Assembly (NCBI GenBank): GCA_037893245.1
Contig: JBAIAA010000530.1
Location: 83,548 to 147,547 of the forward strand
DNA length: 64,000 bases
Source: Crossaster papposus
Taxonomy: Eukaryota > Echinodermata > Asteroidea > Velatida > Solasteridae
Reading direction: 5' to 3'
The notes beneath the pieces were generated by a model. That model was given only the letters and a program-made list of their open reading frames with translations. It ran no database searches and was not told the DNA's origin. The position numbers were made by a program, and so were the translations under genes. Shown one piece after another: positions 1 to 7,841 of this stretch; position 1 is the stretch's first letter; every line of letters begins with the position of its first letter.

Positions 1-121
1 GATATGGTCACCCTATGACCAATTTGAGACTTTTATAAATTTTTCAGCATGCTAATTTGGTATTTCTTTGAATTGAGATTGCAAGGAAAGGTCACAAGAT
101 ATGTACGTCACCATAACGTCA
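1..121 (-). promoter_or_regulatory. Candidate transposase promoter for the off-window unit to the left
   Basis: Read on the minus strand, it contains a consensus TATA box (TATAAAAG, 37 to 30) and two CRE-like half-sites, TGACGTA (110-104) and TGACGTT (121-115), placed 11 bp apart, which is about one helical turn. It points out of the window, so the gene it would serve is to the left. This supports the array continuing leftward. Confidence 0.5.
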
Positions 122-409
122 GTCAAGGCCTGTGTCCTTATGCCACTTGGAAAGGCTGTTGTATCCTTGGGGAAATTACCCCAGATTGTTTCTGTGTTGC
201 CAGGGTCACATTACAAGTGGGGAACACTTGGTCATTAATCTTTCAAATAATTACATCCTAAGATAGCAACTTCTGAAATTGTAATGGTAAAACATCAAAA
301 TGGCCCCCCAATTCCCCGTAAAAATTATCCCTGTGTAATGGTTGAGTAAGCAAAGAACCTTTTTACACTTAGATTTTTATTTTATTTAAGAAATTGGTGT
401 TATTTTTTT

Positions 410-414
<5 letters not shown>
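122..414. other. Non-coding AT-rich stretch
   Basis: I see no supported gene here. A 70-codon plus-strand ORF (49-261) runs antisense across the candidate promoter, has no recognisable domain and is not called. The same stretch follows the promoter in every unit. Confidence 0.6.
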
Positions 415-441
<27 letters not shown>

Positions 442-666
442 GGGGGGAGGAGGGTGGGGGTGGGGTGGTGGTTATTGGGTGTCCATTAATGAAGACATGA
501 GTGCTAAGTATAAAACCCTTAATTACTATGAACAATTTATCCCCTTACATATATTTGTTTGTTGATTTAAACTCCCCACCTACCAACCAAACCCCCCCCC
601 CCCCCCTCCCCACACACACCAACAAAGTAAGTGCAATATTAAACCATGTATATAAAAAAAAAAAAA
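415..666. repeat. Low-complexity inverted block: T27, G-rich tract, C15, A13
   Basis: A run of 27 T (415-441) leads directly into a G-rich tract (442-470) with G runs of 6, 3, 5 and 4 and short loops, a clear G-quadruplex motif on the plus strand. About 120 bp later come a run of 15 C (592-606), T, four C, then a CA stretch (611-618), and finally 13 A (654-666). In order this is T, G ... C, A, so the halves can pair as a long imperfect hairpin with a loop of roughly 100 bases. It recurs at the same offset in all 13 units. The T run is 27 in the three other units I counted (2, 9, 13), and the C run is 16 only in unit 13. Confidence 0.75.
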
Positions 667-962
667 TACTAAATAAAACATACAACCCACGTACTTGCCC
701 ACGTACATTTCGAAAAAATGAACTTTAAGATGTTTTTTATATTTTTAAAAACATTGTAGAATCTGTTTGCACTAGCATGTATAGGAGAGTCTGTGCTGTT
801 AAGACAGTGCAAAATGCTATAGGCTGGCCTTGAACATTTAACCCTGTAGATGGCCATTGGATTAATTTTTTCATTTTTGTTTTGAACATTTGAGTTCTTT
901 GATTCGTTCTGGACCTTTTAGTATTATTTTTGTTTCAAATAATTATAAATCATTGTATTTAA
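667..962. other. AT-rich spacer before the nested array
   Basis: No gene is supported. CCCACGTAC occurs twice in direct orientation (686-694, 698-706). TTAAGACAGTGCA (799-811) matches the inner end of the nested element's right inverted repeat (TTAGGACAGTGCA) at 12 of 13 positions and may be a decayed fragment or chance. Confidence 0.5.
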
Positions 963-2418
963 AGGGTGCACTGTCCTAATTGAAGGGAGAATTTCTCCGC
1001 GGTCTCATTAGCATGAAATGTGCCCCCACAATTTCTTTTGAAAAAGGAGTCCGTTTGGTAAAAGAAATGGTGGGATTGTGTAAATTTAGCATGGGATCAA
1101 CTCCCTGGTTTCTGAGCTTCAATCTGAAGGCAGACTTGACAAAATTACGGTTGAAAAATGGGTCCTAATTGCCCCTAAACGTGGAGGGATGCCATTTGTA
1201 AAATGGCTGCGTGCAGGCTGGGAAAGTATCACTTTTCGGGAGGTGAGTTTCTTTTGGTGTGAATATTAAAAAATGTAATTGGCTAACCCACCCAAAATTG
1301 AAAAGAAATGGAAAGATAAAGGCCAAGACAATAATCTGATTGTTGTTTGATAAACCCCAGTGATGTTGGTTTGCATGAAACTTGGCCCTAAACTTTGTTT
1401 ATTTTACACTGTTTTCAATGGGACTTGAATTAGGACAGTGCACCCTAAAGGGTGCACTGTCCTAATTGAAGGGAGAATTTCTCCGCGGTCTCATTAGCAT
1501 GAAATGTGCCCCCACAATTTCTTTTGAAAAAGGAGTCCGTTTGGTAAAAGAAATGGTGGGATTGTGTAAATTTAGCATGGGATCAACTCCCTGGTTTCTG
1601 AGCTTCAATCTGAAGGCAGACTTGACAAAATTACGGTTGAAAAATGGGTCCTAATTGCCCCTAAACGTGGAGGGATGCCATTTGTAAAATGGCTGCGTGC
1701 AGGCTGGGAAAGTATCACTTTTCGGGAGGTGAGTTTCTTTTGGTGTGAATATTAAAAAATGTAATTGGCTAACCCACCCAAAATTGAAAAGAAATGGAAA
1801 GATAAAGGCCAAGACAATAATCTGATTGTTGTTTGATAAACCCCAGTGATGTTGGTTTGCATGAAACTTGGCCCTAAACTTTGTTTATTTTACACTGTTT
1901 TCAATGGGACTTGAATTAGGACAGTGCACCCTAAAGGGTGCACTGTCCTAATTGAAGGGAGAATTTCTCCGCGGTCTCATTAGCATGAAATGTGCCCCCA
2001 CAATTTCTTTTGAAAAAGGAGTCCGTTTGGTAAAAGAAATGGTGGGATTGTGTAAATTTAGCATGGGATCAACTCCCTGGTTTCTGAGCTTCAATCTGAA
2101 GGCAGACTTGACAAAATTACGGTTGAAAAATGGGTCCTAATTGCCCCTAAACGTGGAGGGATGCCATTTGTAAAATGGCTGCGTGCAGGCTGGGAAAGTA
2201 TCACTTTTCGGGAGGTGAGTTTCTTTTGGTGTGAATATTAAAAAATGTAATTGGCTAACCCACCCAAAATTGAAAAGAAATGGAAAGATAAAGGCCAAGA
2301 CAATAATCTGATTGTTGTTTGATAAACCCCAGTGATGTTGGTTTGCATGAAACTTGGCCCTAAACTTTGTTTATTTTACACTGTTTTCAATGGGACTTGA
2401 ATTAGGACAGTGCACCCT
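963..2418. mobile_element. Nested TIR element array, 3 copies, unit 1
   Basis: Three tandem copies (963-1446, 1449-1932, 1935-2418) of a 484-bp element, separated by AA, giving a 486-bp period. Each begins AGGGTGCACTGTCCTAATT and ends with its exact reverse complement, so the terminal inverted repeats are 19 bp and perfect. After a G/C mismatch, AAG also pairs. No long ORF is present, so the element looks like a non-autonomous DNA transposon (MITE-like) later amplified in tandem. An internal hairpin (GCCATTT, 3-base loop, AAATGGC) lies at 1191-1207. The flanks, GTATTTAA (955-962) and ATATTTCA (2419-2426), agree at 6 of 8 positions and may be a decayed target duplication. The ends do not resemble the junction inverted repeat of the host unit, so it is probably another family. 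Confidence 0.85.
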
Positions 2419-2584
2419 ATATTTCAAAATGGCCGCCTCCTTGGAGTCATGCGGGCGGGGATTTAAAAATGGTTTGTGTTGTTTACGCTTACTGGCTTTA
2501 GTCGTAGAAGACAAGAACAAGTTTCAGGAGACAATTGTCTGGATTCTGACACATCAGAGATATTTTATTACTGGAAACAGGTAA
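2419..2584 (+). other. Exon-like segment with YY1/GC-box motifs and a 51-codon ORF ending at a splice donor
   Basis: Immediately right of the nested array, AAAATGGCCGCC (2426-2437) resembles a YY1 site overlapping an ATG at 2429. GGGCGGGG (GC box) follows near 2453-2460. The ORF 2429-2584 encodes 51 residues starting MAASLESCGRGFK, with no family I recognise. It ends where AACAG is followed by GTAAAA (boundary after 2580), a good 5' splice-site match. This is the only GC-richer, exon-like part of the backbone outside the transposase. It could be the first exon of a plus-strand gene, a captured host exon, or chance. Copies are at 7412, 12395, 16892, 23333, 29288, 34271, 39254, 43751, 48248, 52745, 57242 and 61254. 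Confidence 0.35.
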
Positions 2585-2647
2585 AAAACACAGTTTAAAT
2601 CACATAATAATTATGTACAGTCGTTTTGTAAAATTTTAAACATTTTT

Positions 2648-2681
2648 TTTATTTTTTCTTTATTTTTTTTATTTTTTTATT
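2648..2681 (-). terminator. Poly(A) signal cluster downstream of the transposase
   Basis: Four AATAAA hexamers on the minus strand (TTTATT on plus at 2648, 2659, 2668 and 2676) lie 178-211 nt beyond the TAA stop at 2859-2861. The surrounding tract is almost pure A/T, so some hexamers arise from low complexity, but the position suits 3'-end formation. The cluster recurs at the same distance from every transposase stop. Confidence 0.5.
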
Positions 2682-2753
2682 TTTTTTTACCATTTAAACA
2701 AAGATTCTCGGACACATGCAATTCAAGTTGATAAACAGACTATGAAACCGGCC

Positions 2754-2821
2754 AACCCTAGCTACATTAACCCTAACCGAACGGAGGGTAACCAACCCTA
2801 ATGGAACGTAACCCTAAACCC
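2754..2821. repeat. Cluster of telomere-like AACCCTA motifs
   Basis: AACCCTA occurs at 2754, 2769, 2794 and 2810, with one inverted GGGTAACC (2786-2793), in 68 bp. The motifs are spaced 15-25 bp apart, so this is not a true telomere tract. GTAACCCTA at 2808 also matches the transposon-end candidate at the unit junction (TAGGGTTAC, 4968-4976), so the cluster may be subterminal transposase-binding repeats. It lies 38 bp beyond the transposase stop in every unit. Confidence 0.5.
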
Positions 2822-2858
2822 AAACTGGATAAAACCAACCAGATTATTACAAACAAAA

Positions 2859-4925
2859 TTACAGGAACATTTTACAGTAATTGTGTTCGTTGTAGATATT
2901 TTGCTCTGGTAATTTGTCCTTTGACTGGAATTCATTGTTTGGTCTGGGATTTAATTGTCCTGGTTTATACATGGCCTGTGCAGTATAGTACGTATGGTAT
3001 CTTTCACCACGACATTGTGCTCGTCTTTTCCTATATTTTGGAGACTTTGAACGTTTCTTATGATATTTTTGTTTTTTGTCCATTTCAGCAAGAGCACTGG
3101 CAGCAGGCGAGTTGCTGGTTATGGGACACCCAGCTGCTTGGCATTTCTTGATGATTGAGTTGGCGTGCCCGTTGTTAACGAGGTGAATGGAACTCCGATC
3201 TCTTGCTGCAGCGTTCTTTGAAAAAGTTAGTGAACCTTTAGGGTTGGTCATTCCAAAGGCATGATTCACAGATTCAGTCTTTTGTGTACTCATGCCATAC
3301 TTTGTTTTTTCTAATGCATCTTCTCCAATTCGCTTGTCCAAAAGTTTCTTTAAAAGCTGCTCATCCTTCGTGGATAAACTTAGTTTTTCTCTAGTACTGC
3401 GTGACATATATGGAAATCCATAATTACCGTTACAAATTTGGGATTTGTTTTTGCATAGACTGTGATCCCCCATATAACATTTTGGGATGGCAGTTGAAGC
3501 ATTAGCTGCCATCTTTTTCATTCTGTACATTTTCCCATCACATTTTTGGAGAATTGCGATGGCCTCGGCCTGTGTTCTGTGACTTACATCATCAGCAAAA
3601 CGGTCTTGCAGTTGTTTTTTTAGTCTAGCACTCTTGCAGGGAAACATATTTGAGCTGAAATTTGCCCGACTAATGGCAGCGCATAGTGATCTATTCAAAT
3701 GAGAAGGATCTAGTTGTTGCACTGTTTCAGAACCAGTTCTTGTCCTCATTTGTGTGTTCAAGCCTGCTGCCAGACATCCATCTGCATCAGTGGTGACACT
3801 GTTGACAAGGAGGGGCTCTTTGCAATGCAAAAGTTTTTTAGCGCATTGTAGTCCTCCCTGTTTCTCGTTTCCCATGTTGAAGTGAGAAGGACGTGTCGCT
3901 GTGCATCCTGTGTGGTTAGGGCATTTAGGTGTTTTTTCTCCTTTGGCACGTCTCATTTCTCTACTTTTACACAGTTTGTTTTCTTGATTGTACATGATGA
4001 CATACTTTGAAGATGTCACATTTTCACACACAGTGTCTCTGGTTTGTGTGGCAGGTACAAAGAGACTTTTTTTCCTAGAGTTTCTGAGTGGGTTGTTGTA
4101 TTGTCTGTCCATCTCAACAGCAATTGGACTCTCTCTTTGAAATCCCTGCATCTCGTGAATATCTTTTACAATTGTTCTCTTTGCAGCCATGTCTTCTTCA
4201 TTTTCTTGAGATATTATTTTACCACATTTGTGTGCAATTTTTTGCAGTCCACTACTCGAAGGAACAGCCGTGTCCATAGCTGCTAAGAGCCTCCTTGCAC
4301 CTGCAGCTGCGATGCCAGTGTTGTAGAGTCCCACCTGAAATGCCATGTTGGGAGTAGCAGTCCGTCGTCCAGGTCCATTTTGAGGTATTTCGGTATAAAG
4401 TCTTTGTCTCTGTGTTGTAAATCCACACTTTTGGCAGTACATTGCTTCAGATACTGCTAAACCTCTGCATTCCTCTGCCTCTGCCAGTAGTTTAGGATGG
4501 CCATCACACTCGGGATGCGATTTTTGATGGTCAAGTACCGCCTTTGCTCCAAGTTCCACCGCCGACTCAATGTCCACGAAACGATATCCTCCTTGGTGAT
4601 TCGTTCCACTCGGGGGTGGAAAGTGCCCTATTTTGAGATTGGATTTTCCACCATTGGGCTGGAGCCTGTCAACTAGAGTAATTTCTCCAGCTTTTGGTCG
4701 AAGTAGCATTACATTTCTGCACTTGGTCCCTGCTGTTGGAAGTGTCTGGCTGAAAAACCCTCGTTCGTCTTTCGGAACAGCCAGTTCGAGTTGCTCATAT
4801 GTTGGTCTTACATACTTGGGCAGTTCCATGTCTTCAGCTGCACGCTGCATCTTGGGAGACTGCTCGTGTTTTGGTTTGAACCAAGTTTTTTTCATTTTAA
4901 AAATTCCTCTTCTGTCTCGACCCAT
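2859..4925 (-). CDS. Mutator-like (MULE) DDE transposase, intact, unit 1
   Basis: A cut-and-paste DNA transposase expected to bind transposon ends in the nucleus and catalyse excision and integration. The first ATG after an in-frame TGA (4965-4967) is at 4925. Its ACAATGG context (A at -3, G at +4) is a strong Kozak site and gives 688 residues. A longer reading from 4937 would need a TTG start. The N terminus is basic. A Cys/His cluster (C140, H143, C153, C164, C167) is followed by the RNase-H-like core. The probable triad is D273 in VEMDRQYN, D380 in VTTDADG and E551 in TQKTESVNHA. Zinc-knuckle-like groups lie at C335/H338/C341 and C483/H488/C491/C498. A Lys/Arg-rich tail (617-639) looks like a nuclear signal. 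Conserved blocks such as ENVT, NKLC, CPNHTGC and DPSHLN fit the metazoan Mutator-like transposase family. The family call is from remembered signatures, not a search. No intron or break is visible. Confidence 0.9.
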   Translation of the reverse strand: MGRDRRGIFKMKKTWFKPKHEQSPKMQRAAEDMELPKYVRPTYEQLELAVPKDERGFFSQTLPTAGTKCRNVMLLRPKAGEITLVDRLQPNGGKSNLKIGHFPPPSGTNHQGGYRFVDIESAVELGAKAVLDHQKSHPECDGHPKLLAEAEECRGLAVSEAMYCQKCGFTTQRQRLYTEIPQNGPGRRTATPNMAFQVGLYNTGIAAAGARRLLAAMDTAVPSSSGLQKIAHKCGKIISQENEEDMAAKRTIVKDIHEMQGFQRESPIAVEMDRQYNNPLRNSRKKSLFVPATQTRDTVCENVTSSKYVIMYNQENKLCKSREMRRAKGEKTPKCPNHTGCTATRPSHFNMGNEKQGGLQCAKKLLHCKEPLLVNSVTTDADGCLAAGLNTQMRTRTGSETVQQLDPSHLNRSLCAAISRANFSSNMFPCKSARLKKQLQDRFADDVSHRTQAEAIAILQKCDGKMYRMKKMAANASTAIPKCYMGDHSLCKNKSQICNGNYGFPYMSRSTREKLSLSTKDEQLLKKLLDKRIGEDALEKTKYGMSTQKTESVNHAFGMTNPKGSLTFSKNAAARDRSSIHLVNNGHANSIIKKCQAAGCPITSNSPAASALAEMDKKQKYHKKRSKSPKYRKRRAQCRGERYHTYYTAQAMYKPGQLNPRPNNEFQSKDKLPEQNIYNEHNYCKMFL

Positions 4926-4964
4926 TGTACACAACAAAAGAATTTCAGCTTTGCTCGATGGTTT

Positions 4965-5001
4965 TCATAGGGTTACTTGAAATGATATGGTCACCCTATG
5001 A
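4965..5001. repeat. Unit junction with 12-bp inverted repeat (possible abutting transposon ends)
   Basis: TCATAGGGTTAC (4965-4976) and GTCACCCTATGA (4990-5001) are inverted repeats with one mismatch, separated by 13 bp (TTGAAATGATATG). If a transposon begins at 4990 and ends at the matching TAC of the next junction, this is where two head-to-tail copies meet. Beyond the 12 bp, CCA and GAG blocks align only with gaps. The same structure recurs at 9948, 14931, 19428, 25869, 31824, 36807, 41790, 46287, 50784, 55281, 59778 and 63790. GGTCA/TGACC arms (4989-5003) also form a small palindrome. It could instead be an operator-like site in the transposase leader. Confidence 0.5.
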
Positions 5002-5104
5002 CCAATTTGAGACTTTTATAAATTTTTCAGCATGCTAATTTGGTATTTCTTTGAATTGAGATTGCAAGGAAAGGTCACAAGATATGTACGTCACCATAAC
5101 GTCA
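4984..5104 (-). promoter_or_regulatory. Candidate promoter of the unit-1 transposase, located in unit 2
   Basis: TATAAAAG lies at 5020-5013 on the minus strand. Initiation 25-30 bp downstream would fall near 4985-4992, leaving a leader of about 60-67 nt before the ATG at 4925. CRE-like half-sites lie at 5093-5087 and 5104-5098. All these sites sit beyond the inverted-repeat junction, in the next unit, so the tandem arrangement itself supplies them. Initiation has not been measured and the sites are read by eye. Confidence 0.55.
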
Positions 5105-5392
5105 GTCAAGGCCTGTGTCCTTATGCCACTTGGAAAGGCTGTTGTATCCTTGGGGAAATTACCCCAGATTGTTTCTGTGTTGCCAGGGTCACATTACAAG
5201 TGGGGAACACTTGGTCATTAATCTTTCAAATAATTACATCCTAAGATAGCAACTTCTGAAATTGTAATGGTAAAACATCAAAATGGCCCCCCAATTCCCC
5301 GTAAAAATTATCCCTGTGTAATGGTTGAGTAAGCAAAGAACCTTTTTACACTTAGATTTTTATTTTATTTAAGAAATTGGTGTTATTTTTTT

Positions 5393-5424
<32 letters not shown>

Positions 5425-5945
5425 GGGGGGAGGAGGGTGGGGGTGGGGTGGTGGTTATTGGGTGTCCATTAATGAAGACATGAGTGCTAAGTATAAAACC
5501 CTTAATTACTATGAACAATTTATCCCCTTACATATATTTGTTTGTTGATTTAAACTCCCCACCTACCAACCAAACCCCCCCCCCCCCCCTCCCCACACAC
5601 ACCAACAAAGTAAGTGCAATATTAAACCATGTATATAAAAAAAAAAAAATACTAAATAAAACATACAACCCACGTACTTGCCCACGTACATTTCGAAAAA
5701 ATGAACTTTAAGATGTTTTTTATATTTTTAAAAACATTGTAGAATCTGTTTGCACTAGCATGTATAGGAGAGTCTGTGCTGTTAAGACAGTGCAAAATGC
5801 TATAGGCTGGCCTTGAACATTTAACCCTGTAGATGGCCATTGGATTAATTTTTTCATTTTTGTTTTGAACATTTGAGTTCTTTGATTCGTTCTGGACCTT
5901 TTAGTATTATTTTTGTTTCAAATAATTATAAATCATTGTATTTAA

Positions 5946-7401
5946 AGGGTGCACTGTCCTAATTGAAGGGAGAATTTCTCCGCGGTCTCATTAGCATGAA
6001 ATGTGCCCCCACAATTTCTTTTGAAAAAGGAGTCCGTTTGGTAAAAGAAATGGTGGGATTGTGTAAATTTAGCATGGGATCAACTCCCTGGTTTCTGAGC
6101 TTCAATCTGAAGGCAGACTTGACAAAATTACGGTTGAAAAATGGGTCCTAATTGCCCCTAAACGTGGAGGGATGCCATTTGTAAAATGGCTGCGTGCAGG
6201 CTGGGAAAGTATCACTTTTCGGGAGGTGAGTTTCTTTTGGTGTGAATATTAAAAAATGTAATTGGCTAACCCACCCAAAATTGAAAAGAAATGGAAAGAT
6301 AAAGGCCAAGACAATAATCTGATTGTTGTTTGATAAACCCCAGTGATGTTGGTTTGCATGAAACTTGGCCCTAAACTTTGTTTATTTTACACTGTTTTCA
6401 ATGGGACTTGAATTAGGACAGTGCACCCTAAAGGGTGCACTGTCCTAATTGAAGGGAGAATTTCTCCGCGGTCTCATTAGCATGAAATGTGCCCCCACAA
6501 TTTCTTTTGAAAAAGGAGTCCGTTTGGTAAAAGAAATGGTGGGATTGTGTAAATTTAGCATGGGATCAACTCCCTGGTTTCTGAGCTTCAATCTGAAGGC
6601 AGACTTGACAAAATTACGGTTGAAAAATGGGTCCTAATTGCCCCTAAACGTGGAGGGATGCCATTTGTAAAATGGCTGCGTGCAGGCTGGGAAAGTATCA
6701 CTTTTCGGGAGGTGAGTTTCTTTTGGTGTGAATATTAAAAAATGTAATTGGCTAACCCACCCAAAATTGAAAAGAAATGGAAAGATAAAGGCCAAGACAA
6801 TAATCTGATTGTTGTTTGATAAACCCCAGTGATGTTGGTTTGCATGAAACTTGGCCCTAAACTTTGTTTATTTTACACTGTTTTCAATGGGACTTGAATT
6901 AGGACAGTGCACCCTAAAGGGTGCACTGTCCTAATTGAAGGGAGAATTTCTCCGCGGTCTCATTAGCATGAAATGTGCCCCCACAATTTCTTTTGAAAAA
7001 GGAGTCCGTTTGGTAAAAGAAATGGTGGGATTGTGTAAATTTAGCATGGGATCAACTCCCTGGTTTCTGAGCTTCAATCTGAAGGCAGACTTGACAAAAT
7101 TACGGTTGAAAAATGGGTCCTAATTGCCCCTAAACGTGGAGGGATGCCATTTGTAAAATGGCTGCGTGCAGGCTGGGAAAGTATCACTTTTCGGGAGGTG
7201 AGTTTCTTTTGGTGTGAATATTAAAAAATGTAATTGGCTAACCCACCCAAAATTGAAAAGAAATGGAAAGATAAAGGCCAAGACAATAATCTGATTGTTG
7301 TTTGATAAACCCCAGTGATGTTGGTTTGCATGAAACTTGGCCCTAAACTTTGTTTATTTTACACTGTTTTCAATGGGACTTGAATTAGGACAGTGCACCC
7401 T
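5946..7401. mobile_element. Nested TIR element array, 3 copies, unit 2
   Basis: Copies at 5946-6429, 6432-6915 and 6918-7401. The flanks are the same as in unit 1, so all units descend from one insertion site. Confidence 0.85.
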
Positions 7402-7841
7402 ATATTTCAAAATGGCCGCCTCCTTGGAGTCATGCGGGCGGGGATTTAAAAATGGTTTGTGTTGTTTACGCTTACTGGCTTTAGTCGTAGAAGACAAGAA
7501 CAAGTTTCAGGAGACAATTGTCTGGATTCTGACACATCAGAGATATTTTATTACTGGAAACAGGTAAAAAACACAGTTTAAATCACATAATAATTATGTA
7601 CAGTCGTTTTGTAAAATTTTAAACATTTTTTTTATTTTTTCTTTATTTTTTTTATTTTTTTATTTTTTTTTACCATTTAAACAAAGATTCTCGGACACAT
7701 GCAATTCAAGTTGATAAACAGACTATGAAACCGGCCAACCCTAGCTACATTAACCCTAACCGAACGGAGGGTAACCAACCCTAATGGAACGTAACCCTAA
7801 ACCCAAACTGGATAAAACCAACCAGATTATTACAAACAAAA

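Larger units (their letters stand above)
1..4983. repeat. Macrosatellite unit 1 (4983 bp, 3 nested copies)
   Basis: This is the reference unit for the array. Its phase is set by the window start and is arbitrary. The same sequence restarts at 4984 and then throughout the window. It contains an outward-pointing promoter (1-121), a T/G...C/A low-complexity block (415-666), three nested 484-bp elements (963-2418), an exon-like segment (2419-2584), a telomere-like motif cluster (2754-2821) and a transposase gene (2859-4925, minus). Without the nested copies the unit backbone is 3525 bp. The array begins before the window, because the promoter at its left edge has its gene off-window. Confidence 0.97.

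Noticed and set aside
49-261. 70-codon plus-strand ORF at the left of each unit
   Set aside because: It starts with ATG but has no domain and runs antisense over the better-supported promoter. Coding is not supported.
501-728. 75-codon plus-strand ORF through the C and A runs
   Set aside because: It depends on homopolymer lengths, is lost in unit 13 through one extra C, and is low complexity.
669-857. 62-codon minus-strand ORF in the spacer
   Set aside because: Short, AT-rich and without features.
980-1168. 62-codon plus-strand ORF repeated in all 37 nested elements
   Set aside because: It opens with TTG rather than ATG, has no recognisable domain and lies in a MITE-like element. It repeats only because the DNA repeats.
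2754-2821. True telomeric tract
   Set aside because: The AACCCTA motifs are spaced 15-25 bp apart and not contiguous. They recur inside every internal unit.
2801-3151. 116-codon plus-strand ORF overlapping the transposase 3' end
   Set aside because: It is antisense to a well-supported gene, without family features, and is best seen as a shadow ORF.
3758-3949. 63-codon minus-strand ORF within the transposase
   Set aside because: It lies in another frame inside the intact 688-codon gene and is a shadow.
4926-4937. Four extra N-terminal residues on the transposase
   Set aside because: They would need a TTG start. The ATG at 4925 has a strong Kozak context and follows an in-frame stop at 4965-4967.
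4633-4980. 115-codon plus-strand ORF antisense to the transposase 5' end
   Set aside because: Shadow of the coding strand, with no domain or plausible independent start context.
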